Shown here in pieces: positions 25,504 to 33,137 of a stretch of 64,000 bases of DNA; position 1 is the first letter of the stretch; each line of letters begins with the position of its first letter. The stretch lies in contig NZ_CP061502.1 of assembly GCF_014681765.1 (NCBI RefSeq), forward strand, positions 310,001 through 374,000, in the 5' to 3' direction. The notes beneath the pieces are model-generated. The model was not told the DNA's origin. It did no database searches and was given only the letters and a program-made list of their open reading frames with translations. The translations under genes were made by a program, and so were the position numbers. This stretch comes from Roseicitreum antarcticum (lineage in GTDB: Bacteria; Pseudomonadota; Alphaproteobacteria; Rhodobacterales; Rhodobacteraceae).

Positions 25504-26340
25504 ATGAGCTATTTTTCCGAAGACCAATCCGCCGAGACCGTGAACGAACGCATGGGCGCCGAGACCGATGCGCGGCTGGCTGTGGTCATGTCCAGCCTGG
25601 TGCGCCACCTGCACGCCTTCATCAAGGATGTCGGCCTGACGCAGGAGGAATGGGAATACGGCATTGGCTTTCTGACAAGAACCGGGCAGATCTGCTCGGG
25701 TGAGCGGCAAGAGTTCATCTTGCTGTCGGACACGCTGGGCGTGTCGATGCTCGTCGATGCGATCAACAACCGCAGGCCCGCAGGCGCGACGGAAAACACG
25801 GTATTCGGCCCGTTTCATGTGGCAGATGCGCCGATCCGCGCGATGGGCGACAATATCTCGCTGGATGGCAAGGGCGACCCCTGCCTGTTCGAGGGGCGGG
25901 TGCTGGACCTCGACGGCAACCCCGTCGAAGGCGCGACGGTGGATGTGTGGTCCGACAATGCCGATGGCTATTACGATGTGCAGCAACCCGGCATCCAACC
26001 GAAATGGAACAACCGGGGGCGCTTCATCACCGGGGCTGACGGGCATTATGCCTTCCGGGGGATCAAGCCGGTCAGCTATCCGATCCCCGATGACGGGCCG
26101 GTGGGGCAGATGTTGGGTCATCTGGGCCGCCACCCCTACCGTCCGGCGCATATGCACTACCTTGTTACCGCGCCGGGGTTTGAAAAGCTGGTGACGCATA
26201 CCTTTGTGGGCGGCGACGATTACCTGACCTCGGATGCAGTGTTCGGCGTGAAAGACACGCTGGTCGCGCCCTATGAGCGGGCAGAGGGCAGCGAGACACT
26301 CTGGCGTTCGCCCTTCGATTTCACCCTGGTCCGAAACTGA
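25504..26340 (+). CDS. Intradiol ring-cleavage dioxygenase (hydroxyquinol 1,2-dioxygenase-like)
   Basis: A 278-aa Fe(III) dioxygenase. The N-terminal helical dimerisation domain is followed by the catalytic beta sandwich. The expected iron ligands are visible as Tyr 156/157 (NADGYYDVQQPG), Tyr 192 (SYPIPDDGPVG) and His 216 and His 218 (RPAHMHYLV). ENTVFGPFHVADAP near residue 97 and GNPVEGATVDVWSDN near 138 match the catechol/hydroxyquinol branch rather than protocatechuate dioxygenase. The enzyme would cleave hydroxyquinol to maleylacetate or catechol to muconate. I see no maleylacetate reductase gene in the window. A GAGGAACG ribosome-binding site precedes the ATG. Confidence 0.87.
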   Translation: MSYFSEDQSAETVNERMGAETDARLAVVMSSLVRHLHAFIKDVGLTQEEWEYGIGFLTRTGQICSGERQEFILLSDTLGVSMLVDAINNRRPAGATENTVFGPFHVADAPIRAMGDNISLDGKGDPCLFEGRVLDLDGNPVEGATVDVWSDNADGYYDVQQPGIQPKWNNRGRFITGADGHYAFRGIKPVSYPIPDDGPVGQMLGHLGRHPYRPAHMHYLVTAPGFEKLVTHTFVGGDDYLTSDAVFGVKDTLVAPYERAEGSETLWRSPFDFTLVRN

Positions 26341-26347
26341 GGCCACC

Positions 26348-26680
26348 ATGCCCAATGTCAAACTCTTCATCGACCAGACGCAGTACGGGCAGGTGGAACA
26401 GGGCGTCAGCGCCCTGCTGCCCGAGCTGCGCGACCTGCTGTGCCGCACGCTGTCGGTGGGTCCCGGGGCCTGTCAGATCGCCGTGATGCCGGTGATGGGC
26501 CTGCCGGATCAGCCACCGATCAATGTGGAAATGCAGCTGATGCCGAAGGACGGGCGCACGCCCGACATGCTGCGCCAGGCGGGGATGGACCTGCGCGCAT
26601 GCCTGCATGCGGCGACCGGGCTGCATGTGGCAGTGCGCATCAGCGCGCTGGACCCTGCCAGCTACATCGCACTGAAATGA
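26348..26680 (+). CDS. Small tautomerase-superfamily-like protein
   Basis: A 110-aa protein starting Met-Pro (MPNVKLFIDQTQYGQVEQ). An N-terminal proline after Met removal is the catalytic base of the tautomerase superfamily (4-oxalocrotonate tautomerase, CHMI, MIF). The rest shows a beta-alpha pattern with a repeat of strands (CQIAVMPVMGL and VAVRISALDP). The assignment is by the proline, size and context; overall similarity is not strong. It follows the ring-cleavage dioxygenase by 7 bp and may isomerise an unsaturated keto-acid from ring fission. It converges with the LysR gene. Confidence 0.6.
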   Translation: MPNVKLFIDQTQYGQVEQGVSALLPELRDLLCRTLSVGPGACQIAVMPVMGLPDQPPINVEMQLMPKDGRTPDMLRQAGMDLRACLHAATGLHVAVRISALDPASYIALK

Positions 26681-26719
26681 TGCGGCGTCGGCGGCGCCAT
26701 GTGACCCTTGCACGCCGCG

Positions 26720-27670
26720 CTACCGCCGCCTTTGGGTGACCTGCTTTTCATGATCCATACGCGCCTGCAATTGCTGGAACTGCGCCTGCAAGAAGGTGGT
26801 GAACTGCGCTGCGGCGTGCGGCCCCTGCCGGTCCGTCACCACCAGCACACCCAACTGCCGGTCGGGATGATCGATGCGCAGCGGCAGCGCCTCCAGCGGA
26901 ACGGTGCGGCGCGACATGAACACCACCGAATAGGGCAGCACGGTCAGCGCATCCGACCCCGCAAGCACCGACTGGATCGAAGCCAGCGTCCCGCCCGAGA
27001 AATTGACGCGGAAATCCTCCTGGCCGATGGATTTCAGCGCGCGCAGAAGGTCATGATACAGGGGACTGTCGGGCGGCGGCGCGATCCAGGCATAGGGCGC
27101 AATATCGGCCAGCGTGATGCCGCGTTTGCGCGTCAGCGGATGCCCGGCGCGGCAGGTGATGACATTGTTGCCCGACAAAAGCGGCGCAAAGGTCATGTCA
27201 GGCGGCACCTGGCTGGAATGCAGCGGCAAGATCGCCACATCCAGCCCGCCATTGCGCAGCCCGGTTTCCAACGTCTCCAGATAGCCATAGGACTGGTCGA
27301 TCTGCACATCAGCGTTGCGCGACTGGAACTCGGCCACGATGCTTGCCACCACGCCGTCCATGAAGATGGGCGAAGCCCCCAGCCGCAGCCGCCCCGCCAG
27401 CCCCTGCCGGAAGCGACGCACCAGCAAGCTTGCCTCTTGATTGGCGGCGCGGCTGCGCGCGCCCAGCCGGGCCAGCCGGGCACCCAGTTCGGTCGGCCGC
27501 AGCGGGCGACGCCCCGGTTCGAACAGCGGCATGCCGACCCGGTCTTCCAGCAGCGCCATGCTGCGCGAGACCGAGGGCTGGGACTTGCCAAGCGCCTCGG
27601 CCCCTTCGGTCAGCCCGCCCTTTTCGACAATGACCGACAGAATCTCCAGATGTTCGCTGTCTATTTTCAT
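26720..27670 (-). CDS. LysR-family transcriptional regulator of the aromatic cluster
   Basis: A 316-aa LysR regulator. The winged helix-turn-helix occupies residues about 5-62 (LEILSVIVEKGGLTEGAEALGKSQPSVSRSMALLE, recognised by the core GKSQPSVSRSMALLE). The effector-binding domain follows with LAGRLRLGASPIFMDGVV near residue 90. It is transcribed divergently from the FAD monooxygenase gene at 27869 and converges on the tautomerase gene. By the usual LysR layout it should control at least the divergent gene, through sites in the 198-bp gap between them. The inducer is probably a pathway intermediate. Confidence 0.85.
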   Translation of the reverse strand: MKIDSEHLEILSVIVEKGGLTEGAEALGKSQPSVSRSMALLEDRVGMPLFEPGRRPLRPTELGARLARLGARSRAANQEASLLVRRFRQGLAGRLRLGASPIFMDGVVASIVAEFQSRNADVQIDQSYGYLETLETGLRNGGLDVAILPLHSSQVPPDMTFAPLLSGNNVITCRAGHPLTRKRGITLADIAPYAWIAPPPDSPLYHDLLRALKSIGQEDFRVNFSGGTLASIQSVLAGSDALTVLPYSVVFMSRRTVPLEALPLRIDHPDRQLGVLVVTDRQGPHAAAQFTTFLQAQFQQLQARMDHEKQVTQRRR

Positions 27671-27868
27671 AACGTTAGGTGATATAATACATACATCATC
27701 CGATCAATATTTCCGTGTATCCGCGCTAGATTTTGTTAAGACGGGCACCGGAGGGGGTGCGCCGACACATCTGCGCGCTGCAAGCGACTGAGTTCATGCA
27801 GTTTCAGGTCCGGCGCGCCCGGATTGTCGTGAAACTGCGCCAAAGCCTGCGATCTGGGAGGAACCACT

Positions 27869-29626
27869 ATGGCTGAAATTACCACCGACGTGCTGATCAT
27901 CGGCACAGGCCCCGCTGGCGCTGCCACGGCGGCCCTGTTGTCCAGCTACGGCATTGAGAACATGGCGATCAACCGCTATCGCTGGCTCGCCAATACACCG
28001 CGCGCGCATATTACCAACCAACGCACCATGGAGGTGTTGCGCGATCTGGGCCGCGGGATCGAGGATGAGGCCTATATGTTCGCGACCCATCAGGATCTGA
28101 TGGGCGAGAACATCTTTTGCGAAAGCCTTGCGGGCGAGGAAATCGGCCGGATGAAAGCCTGGGGAAATCATCCACTGTCGCGGGCCGAACATCTCATGTC
28201 TTCGCCCACGCAGATGAACGACCTTCCGCAAACCATGATGGAGCCGCTTCTGTTCAAGACCGCCTGCATGCGCGGCACCCAGGCGCGGATGTCCACCGAA
28301 TACCTGAGCCATGAACAAGATGCCGAAGGCGTCACCACGACCTGTCTTGACCGGCTGACCGGGCAGGAATTTACCGTGCGCTCGAAATACCTGATCGGCG
28401 CGGATGGCGGCAAGTCCCTGGTGGCGGAACATGCTGGCCTGCCGTTCGAGGGCAAGATGGGCGTGGGCGGGTCGATGAACATCTTGTTCCGCGCGGACCT
28501 GTCCAAATACGTCGCGCACCGGCCCAGCGTCCTTTATTGGGTGATGCAGCCCGGTGCTGATGTGGGCGGCATCGGCATGGGGCTGGTGCGGATGGTGCGG
28601 CCGTGGAACGAATGGCTGATCGTCTGGGGCTATGACATCAACGGGCCAGAGCCCGAGGTAACGCCCGAGTTCGCCACCGACGTCGCCCGTCAGTTGATCG
28701 GCGACCCGGAACTGGAGATCGAGCTGCTGTCCGCCAATGTCTGGACCGTGAACAATTATTACGCCACGCGCACCGCCGAGGGCCGCGTGTTCTGCATGGG
28801 GGACGCGATCCACCGGCATCCGCCGTCGAACGGATTGGGGTCCAACACCTCGATCCAGGATGCGTTCAACCTGGCGTGGAAGCTGGCGCTGGTGCTGAAA
28901 GGGCAGGCGGGGACCGCGCTGCTGGACAGCTATGATGTGGAACGCGCGCCGATTGCGAAACAGATCGTCACCCGCGCCAACCAGTCCATCGGCGAGACCG
29001 GGCCGATCTTTGCCGCGCTTGGCATGGCCGAAGGCGTCAGCCCCGCCCAGATGCAACGCAACCTGGAGGCGCGGTCGTCAGGCACGCCCGAAGCTGAAGC
29101 GCAGCGTGAGGCGATCCGCAAGGCGATTGCGTTCAAGAAGTATGAATTCGACGCCCACGGGACCGAGATGAACCAGCGCTATACTTCGGGTGCGGTGGTC
29201 AGCGACGGGCAGATCGAACCGGCCTTCCAGCTGGATGCCGACCTGCATTATCAGCCCACGACATGGCCCGGCGCACGGCTGCCGCATGCATGGCTGAACC
29301 ATCGCGACAGCGGGGAAGATACCTCGACGCTGGATTTGTGCGGGCATGGCCGTTTCACCGTGCTGACCGGGCTGGGTGGCGAGGCCTGGGCAGAGGCTGC
29401 CGCAGCAGTCGCGGCGGATCTGGGCATAGAACTGGCGGTCCATGTCATCGGCCCGCGCCAGACCTATGTGGATCTCAGCGGCGAATGGGCGCGGTTGTCA
29501 GAAATCCGGGACAGTGGGTGCTTGCTGGTGCGGCCAGATCACCACGTCTGCTGGCGCGCGACCGAGTTGACCGAAGCACCCAAGGCTGACCTTGACCGTG
29601 TGCTCCGCACGGTTCTGGCGCGCTGA
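27869..29626 (+). CDS. FAD-dependent phenol hydroxylase (TfdB/PheA-like, group A)
   Basis: A 585-aa single-component flavin monooxygenase. The FAD motif VLIIGTGPAGAATAALL is near residues 9-25, the GADGGKSLV segment near 174 and the GDAIHRHPPSNGLGSNTSIQDAFNLAWKL region near 311 (key residues Gly-Asp and the following His-x-Pro). A C-terminal thioredoxin-like domain covers roughly residues 450-580. This architecture belongs to phenol 2-monooxygenase and 2,4-dichlorophenol 6-monooxygenase. It uses NAD(P)H and O2 to ortho-hydroxylate a phenol. It stands alone on its strand beside the divergent LysR gene and ends at a bidirectional terminator. It is the second phenol hydroxylase in the cluster, mechanistically distinct from the two-component enzyme. 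Confidence 0.88.
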   Translation: MAEITTDVLIIGTGPAGAATAALLSSYGIENMAINRYRWLANTPRAHITNQRTMEVLRDLGRGIEDEAYMFATHQDLMGENIFCESLAGEEIGRMKAWGNHPLSRAEHLMSSPTQMNDLPQTMMEPLLFKTACMRGTQARMSTEYLSHEQDAEGVTTTCLDRLTGQEFTVRSKYLIGADGGKSLVAEHAGLPFEGKMGVGGSMNILFRADLSKYVAHRPSVLYWVMQPGADVGGIGMGLVRMVRPWNEWLIVWGYDINGPEPEVTPEFATDVARQLIGDPELEIELLSANVWTVNNYYATRTAEGRVFCMGDAIHRHPPSNGLGSNTSIQDAFNLAWKLALVLKGQAGTALLDSYDVERAPIAKQIVTRANQSIGETGPIFAALGMAEGVSPAQMQRNLEARSSGTPEAEAQREAIRKAIAFKKYEFDAHGTEMNQRYTSGAVVSDGQIEPAFQLDADLHYQPTTWPGARLPHAWLNHRDSGEDTSTLDLCGHGRFTVLTGLGGEAWAEAAAAVAADLGIELAVHVIGPRQTYVDLSGEWARLSEIRDSGCLLVRPDHHVCWRATELTEAPKADLDRVLRTVLAR

Positions 29627-29661
29627 GGCTGCCAGCAAAAGCGGTCAGAATGACCGGCAGC

Positions 29662-29697
29662 AAAAAGCCCCGGCATCATGGGACGCCGGGGCTTTTT
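29662..29697. terminator. Bidirectional intrinsic terminator
   Basis: AAAAAGCCCCGGC and GCCGGGGCTTTTT form an 8-bp GC stem flanked by an A-run and a T-run, with a 10-nt loop. It lies between the convergent flavin monooxygenase gene (ends 29626) and the aldehyde dehydrogenase gene (ends 29739) and can stop transcription in both directions. Confidence 0.9.
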
Positions 29698-29738
29698 CAA
29701 TTCACTTGTTGGCGCCGCCGTTCAGCCCAGGCCGTCGT

Positions 29739-31253
29739 TCAGCCCAGATCGTCGGGCAGCACGCTTTGCGGCAGGTTCTGGTAGCAGACCGGCCGCAGGA
29801 AGCGGCGGATCGACAGGGTGCCCACCGATGTCGCACCAAAGTTGGTCGATGCCGGGTAGGGGCCCCCGTGGACCATGGCGTCGCAAACCTCGACCCCCGT
29901 GGGGAAGCCATTGGCCAGCACCCGGCCAGCCTTGCGTTCCAGCACCGGCAGCAGGCGGCGTGCCAGATCGGCGTCAGCATCATCCATATGCAGCGTCGCG
30001 GTCAGCTGACCCGACAGGCTGTGCGCCACACGAGTCATCTCCTCGGCATCTCGTGCGACGACGACAAGGCCCAACGGGCCGAAGACTTCTTCGGCAAGCG
30101 TATGGTTGCCGGTCCAGTCGGCGGCCGACACCTTGAACAGGAACGGTTTCGCCTCACGTTGGTCGCACGTCGAGGTCAGAAGATCCTGCACGCCGGGCTG
30201 CCCCGCCATGGCTTTTGCGCCTGAAGTATACGCCTTGGCGATCCCGTCGGTCAGCATCACCTGTCCGCCGGCTTCGCTGAGCGCGGCGCGGGTGGCTTCG
30301 ACAAACGCGTCCGCTTCCGCGCCTTCCAGGACCACCGCAATGCCGGGGTTGGTGCAGAATTGCCCCGCGCCCATGGCCAGCGACCCGGCCCAGCCCTTGC
30401 CCAGTTCAGCACCCCGCGCCGCGATTGCGGACGGCAGCATGAACATCGGGTTGACCGACCCCAGTTCCCCATAGAACGGGATGGGTTCAGGACGCTGCGC
30501 GCACAGGTCGAACAGCGCCCGGCCCCCACCGAGTGATCCGGTGAAGCCCACGGCGCGGATCAGCGGGTGCTGCACCAGCGCCTGACCCACGGCGCGGTTG
30601 CCGCCCTGGATAAGCGAGAAGACACCGGCGGGCAGGCCGCATTTTGCAATTGCCGCATGGATCGCTTCGGCAACGATCTCAGCCGTGCCGGGATGCGCAC
30701 CGTGGCCCTTTACCACCACAGGGCAACCCGCCGCCAGCGCTGCCGCCGTGTCACCGCCAGCGGTCGAAAACGCCAGGGGGAAATTCGACGCGCCAAAGAC
30801 CGCGACCGGGCCGATGGGCCGCTGCATCATCCGCAGATCAGGGCGGGGCAGGGGCTGCCGGTCGGGCAGGGCGGGGTCATGGCGGCGATCCAGATAATCA
30901 CCCTTCAGGATGTGCTCGGCGAACAGCCGAAGTTGTCCGGTGGTACGCCCGCGTTCGCCGTTCAGCCGTCCTTCGGGGAGGCCGGTTTCCTGGGTGCCGA
31001 TTTCGGTGATCGCTTCCGCGCGCGCTTCAATCTCATCGGCGATGGCATTCAGAAAGCCCGCGCGGTCCGCGCGGCTGGCGTAGCCATAGGTCCAGAACGC
31101 ATCTTCGGCCGCCTTGACGGCCTGATCCACCAATTCGGGCGTGCCCGCCGAAAAGCTGTGTGCCGACCCATGCGCGGGCTCAGAAGTGAACGTATTTTCT
31201 GTGCCGATCCAGTTGCCTGCGATCAGGTGTTTGCCGTGGGGGGTGAAAGTCAT
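29739..31253 (-). CDS. 2,5-dioxovalerate (alpha-ketoglutarate semialdehyde) dehydrogenase
   Basis: A 504-aa aldehyde dehydrogenase. The catalytic Cys is in GAGQFCTNPG (about residue 302), the general base Glu in YGELGSVNPMF (about 263), and the cofactor-contact segment VFGASNFPLAFSTAGGDTA near 153. This FGASNFPLAFS/GGDTASALAAG pattern is characteristic of the NADP-preferring ketoglutarate-semialdehyde dehydrogenases of oxidative pentose and sugar-acid pathways. It forms 2-oxoglutarate as the last step of L-arabinose oxidation here. It is the final gene of the arabinose operon, 15 bp after the KDA dehydratase gene, with a strong terminator following. Confidence 0.9.
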   Translation of the reverse strand: MTFTPHGKHLIAGNWIGTENTFTSEPAHGSAHSFSAGTPELVDQAVKAAEDAFWTYGYASRADRAGFLNAIADEIEARAEAITEIGTQETGLPEGRLNGERGRTTGQLRLFAEHILKGDYLDRRHDPALPDRQPLPRPDLRMMQRPIGPVAVFGASNFPLAFSTAGGDTAAALAAGCPVVVKGHGAHPGTAEIVAEAIHAAIAKCGLPAGVFSLIQGGNRAVGQALVQHPLIRAVGFTGSLGGGRALFDLCAQRPEPIPFYGELGSVNPMFMLPSAIAARGAELGKGWAGSLAMGAGQFCTNPGIAVVLEGAEADAFVEATRAALSEAGGQVMLTDGIAKAYTSGAKAMAGQPGVQDLLTSTCDQREAKPFLFKVSAADWTGNHTLAEEVFGPLGLVVVARDAEEMTRVAHSLSGQLTATLHMDDADADLARRLLPVLERKAGRVLANGFPTGVEVCDAMVHGGPYPASTNFGATSVGTLSIRRFLRPVCYQNLPQSVLPDDLG

Positions 31254-31268
31254 GGGGTATCCTCTGTC

Positions 31269-32186
31269 TTATTTGCCCCAGCGCAGGGCGATAACGTCAA
31301 GTTCGCGCGACAGCTGCAAAAGCCGGTCGCGGGTGCGCGGGCTGAGCGGTTGCAGCGGCGCGCGTACGTGGTCCGAGCCGATCACGCCGCCTTCCTTCAT
31401 CACCACCTTGGCGGCGCGCAGACCACACTGGCGGTTTTCGTGGTTGATCAGCGGCAGGCACAGCCGCCACTGGTCCAGTGCGGCGTCGATATTGCCAGCC
31501 CGATAATCGCGGACGATGGGCGCGATCTTTTCGGGTTGCAAGGCCGAAGTCATGGTGCCGGTGCAGCCTGCATCCAGATCGGCCAGCAGGGTCACGGCCT
31601 CTTCACCGTCGAACGGGCCGATGATGTCCTTGCCACCGGCTTCGATCAACGCGGCAAGCTTGTCTGCGGCGAAGGGCACCTCGATCTTGAAATAGGACAC
31701 ATTTTCAATCTCTTGCGCCATGCGCACCAACAGCGGCACGCCAAGCGGCACGCCTGACAGCGGCGCGTCCTGCACCATGATGGGGATAGAGATCGCGTCC
31801 GATACTGCCTTGAACTGGCCAAACACCGCATGTTCCGGCGGCACGAGGCCGACGCCGTGATAGGGCGGCATCATCATCACCATGGCAGCCCCCTGTGCCT
31901 GCGCCTCAACGGCGCGGCGCACGGTGATGTCATTGGCGAAATGCGAAATCGTCACGATCACCGGCACGCGGCCCGCCACATGCTCCAGACTGACGCGGGT
32001 CAGGATCGCGCGTTCCTCATCCGACAGCAGGAACTGTTCTGAGTAATTGGCCAGGATGCAGATGGCATCGACGCCCTGGTCGATCATGCAATCCAGCACA
32101 CGCTTCATGCCTTCGGGATCAATGGCGCCATTGTCGAAAAATGGGGTGGGGGCGACGGGCAGGATGCCGGTTAGGGGCTGTTTCAT
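31269..32186 (-). CDS. L-2-keto-3-deoxyarabonate dehydratase (DHDPS family)
   Basis: A 305-aa class-I aldolase-fold enzyme. It opens ILPVAPTPFFDNGAIDPEGM and has ICILANYSEQFLLSDEERA near residue 42. The Schiff-base lysine is probably the one in VSYFKIEVPF near 166, and the PFDGEEAV region lies near 186. Its neighbours are arabinose dehydrogenase, arabonate dehydratase and ketoglutarate-semialdehyde dehydrogenase. This fits the Azospirillum-type enzyme that converts L-2-keto-3-deoxyarabonate to 2-oxoglutarate semialdehyde. A closely related alternative, keto-deoxyglucarate dehydratase or an aldolase, is less likely from context. Confidence 0.85.
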   Translation of the reverse strand: MKQPLTGILPVAPTPFFDNGAIDPEGMKRVLDCMIDQGVDAICILANYSEQFLLSDEERAILTRVSLEHVAGRVPVIVTISHFANDITVRRAVEAQAQGAAMVMMMPPYHGVGLVPPEHAVFGQFKAVSDAISIPIMVQDAPLSGVPLGVPLLVRMAQEIENVSYFKIEVPFAADKLAALIEAGGKDIIGPFDGEEAVTLLADLDAGCTGTMTSALQPEKIAPIVRDYRAGNIDAALDQWRLCLPLINHENRQCGLRAAKVVMKEGGVIGSDHVRAPLQPLSPRTRDRLLQLSRELDVIALRWGK

Positions 32187-32201
32187 GGCAAATTCTTTCG
32201 G

Positions 32202-33137
32202 TTATTCAACAAACGGGGCGACGCGTCGGCGATGGCCAAGCGCCAGTGCATCCGACACATGCACCATGGGGCGCAGATCCATGTCGATGCCACCGCGCGC
32301 CAGCAGTCGGGCCATTTTGGCGTATAGCCGAGGGTATTCGCCCGACAGCGGGTTGTCATCGTCAAGCGCCGGGGCGGCAGCGCCATCCACGGTCAGCCGC
32401 GCCCCGCCGTCGGACAGTTTCAAGGTGCCCGCGTCGGTTTCGGCGACGATCTCCCATGTCTGATCGCCCTCTTGACGCCACTCAAAAACGGCCGAGACCT
32501 CGGCGCCTTCGGGGTGGTAAAAGGCCAGTTCCGCACCGATCGGAGTCTGGCGGTTTTCCGGCACGTCCAGCGTAGCCGAGGTCAGGTGAATGTCATGCGC
32601 CAAGATCTCGGTCACGATCGACAGCGCGTTGATGCCGGGATCGAAGACGCCCATGCCGCCGGGTTCCCAGATCCAGTCCTGCCCGGGATGCCAGCGGCGG
32701 ACGTCTTCCTTCCAGGTCACGCGCAACGACCGCAGGCGCTTGTCGGCCAGCCATGTCTTGGCGGCAGCGACCTTGTCGGCCTCGCGCGAGTGCCAGGTGG
32801 CAAAAAGGCAGACGCGATGCGCCTCGGCCAGACGGCGCAGCGCGTGGCATTCGGCCAGCGTGGCACCAGGCGGTTTCTCCAGCATCACATGGCGACCGGC
32901 CCGGATGGCACGCGCGGCAGCATCGAAGCGCGGAACCGGCGGCAGGCACAGCGAGAGGACGCGGATCCCGTCATGCGCCGCCAGCAGGCTGTCGATATCG
33001 GTGAAGCCGGGCGCGCCGGGCACGCTGCCATGACGCGAGACGGTGGCGGCAAGTGTGAAGTCGGGCGAAGCGGCAATCGCGGGGACATGCTGGTCCAGCG
33101 CGATCTTGCCGATCCCCATCAGGGCTATGTCAATCAA
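32202..33137 (-). CDS. L-arabinose/D-galactose 1-dehydrogenase (Gfo/Idh/MocA family)
   Basis: A 311-aa oxidoreductase with an N-terminal Rossmann fold (IALMGIGKIALDQHVPAI) and the EKPPGATLAE lysine motif near residue 86. It carries KEDVRRWHPGQDWIWEPGG and GVFDPGINALSIVTEI near 143-175, a pattern I recall from the Azospirillum brasilense L-arabinose 1-dehydrogenase. It oxidises the sugar to the lactone with NAD(P). I place the start at a TTG (33137) that overlaps the upstream dehydratase stop in a TTGA arrangement, with AAAGGAAAG as ribosome-binding site. The only ATG further upstream lies inside the preceding gene. No lactonase gene is seen, so hydrolysis may be spontaneous or encoded elsewhere. 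Confidence 0.87.
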   Translation of the reverse strand: MIDIALMGIGKIALDQHVPAIAASPDFTLAATVSRHGSVPGAPGFTDIDSLLAAHDGIRVLSLCLPPVPRFDAAARAIRAGRHVMLEKPPGATLAECHALRRLAEAHRVCLFATWHSREADKVAAAKTWLADKRLRSLRVTWKEDVRRWHPGQDWIWEPGGMGVFDPGINALSIVTEILAHDIHLTSATLDVPENRQTPIGAELAFYHPEGAEVSAVFEWRQEGDQTWEIVAETDAGTLKLSDGGARLTVDGAAAPALDDDNPLSGEYPRLYAKMARLLARGGIDMDLRPMVHVSDALALGHRRRVAPFVE

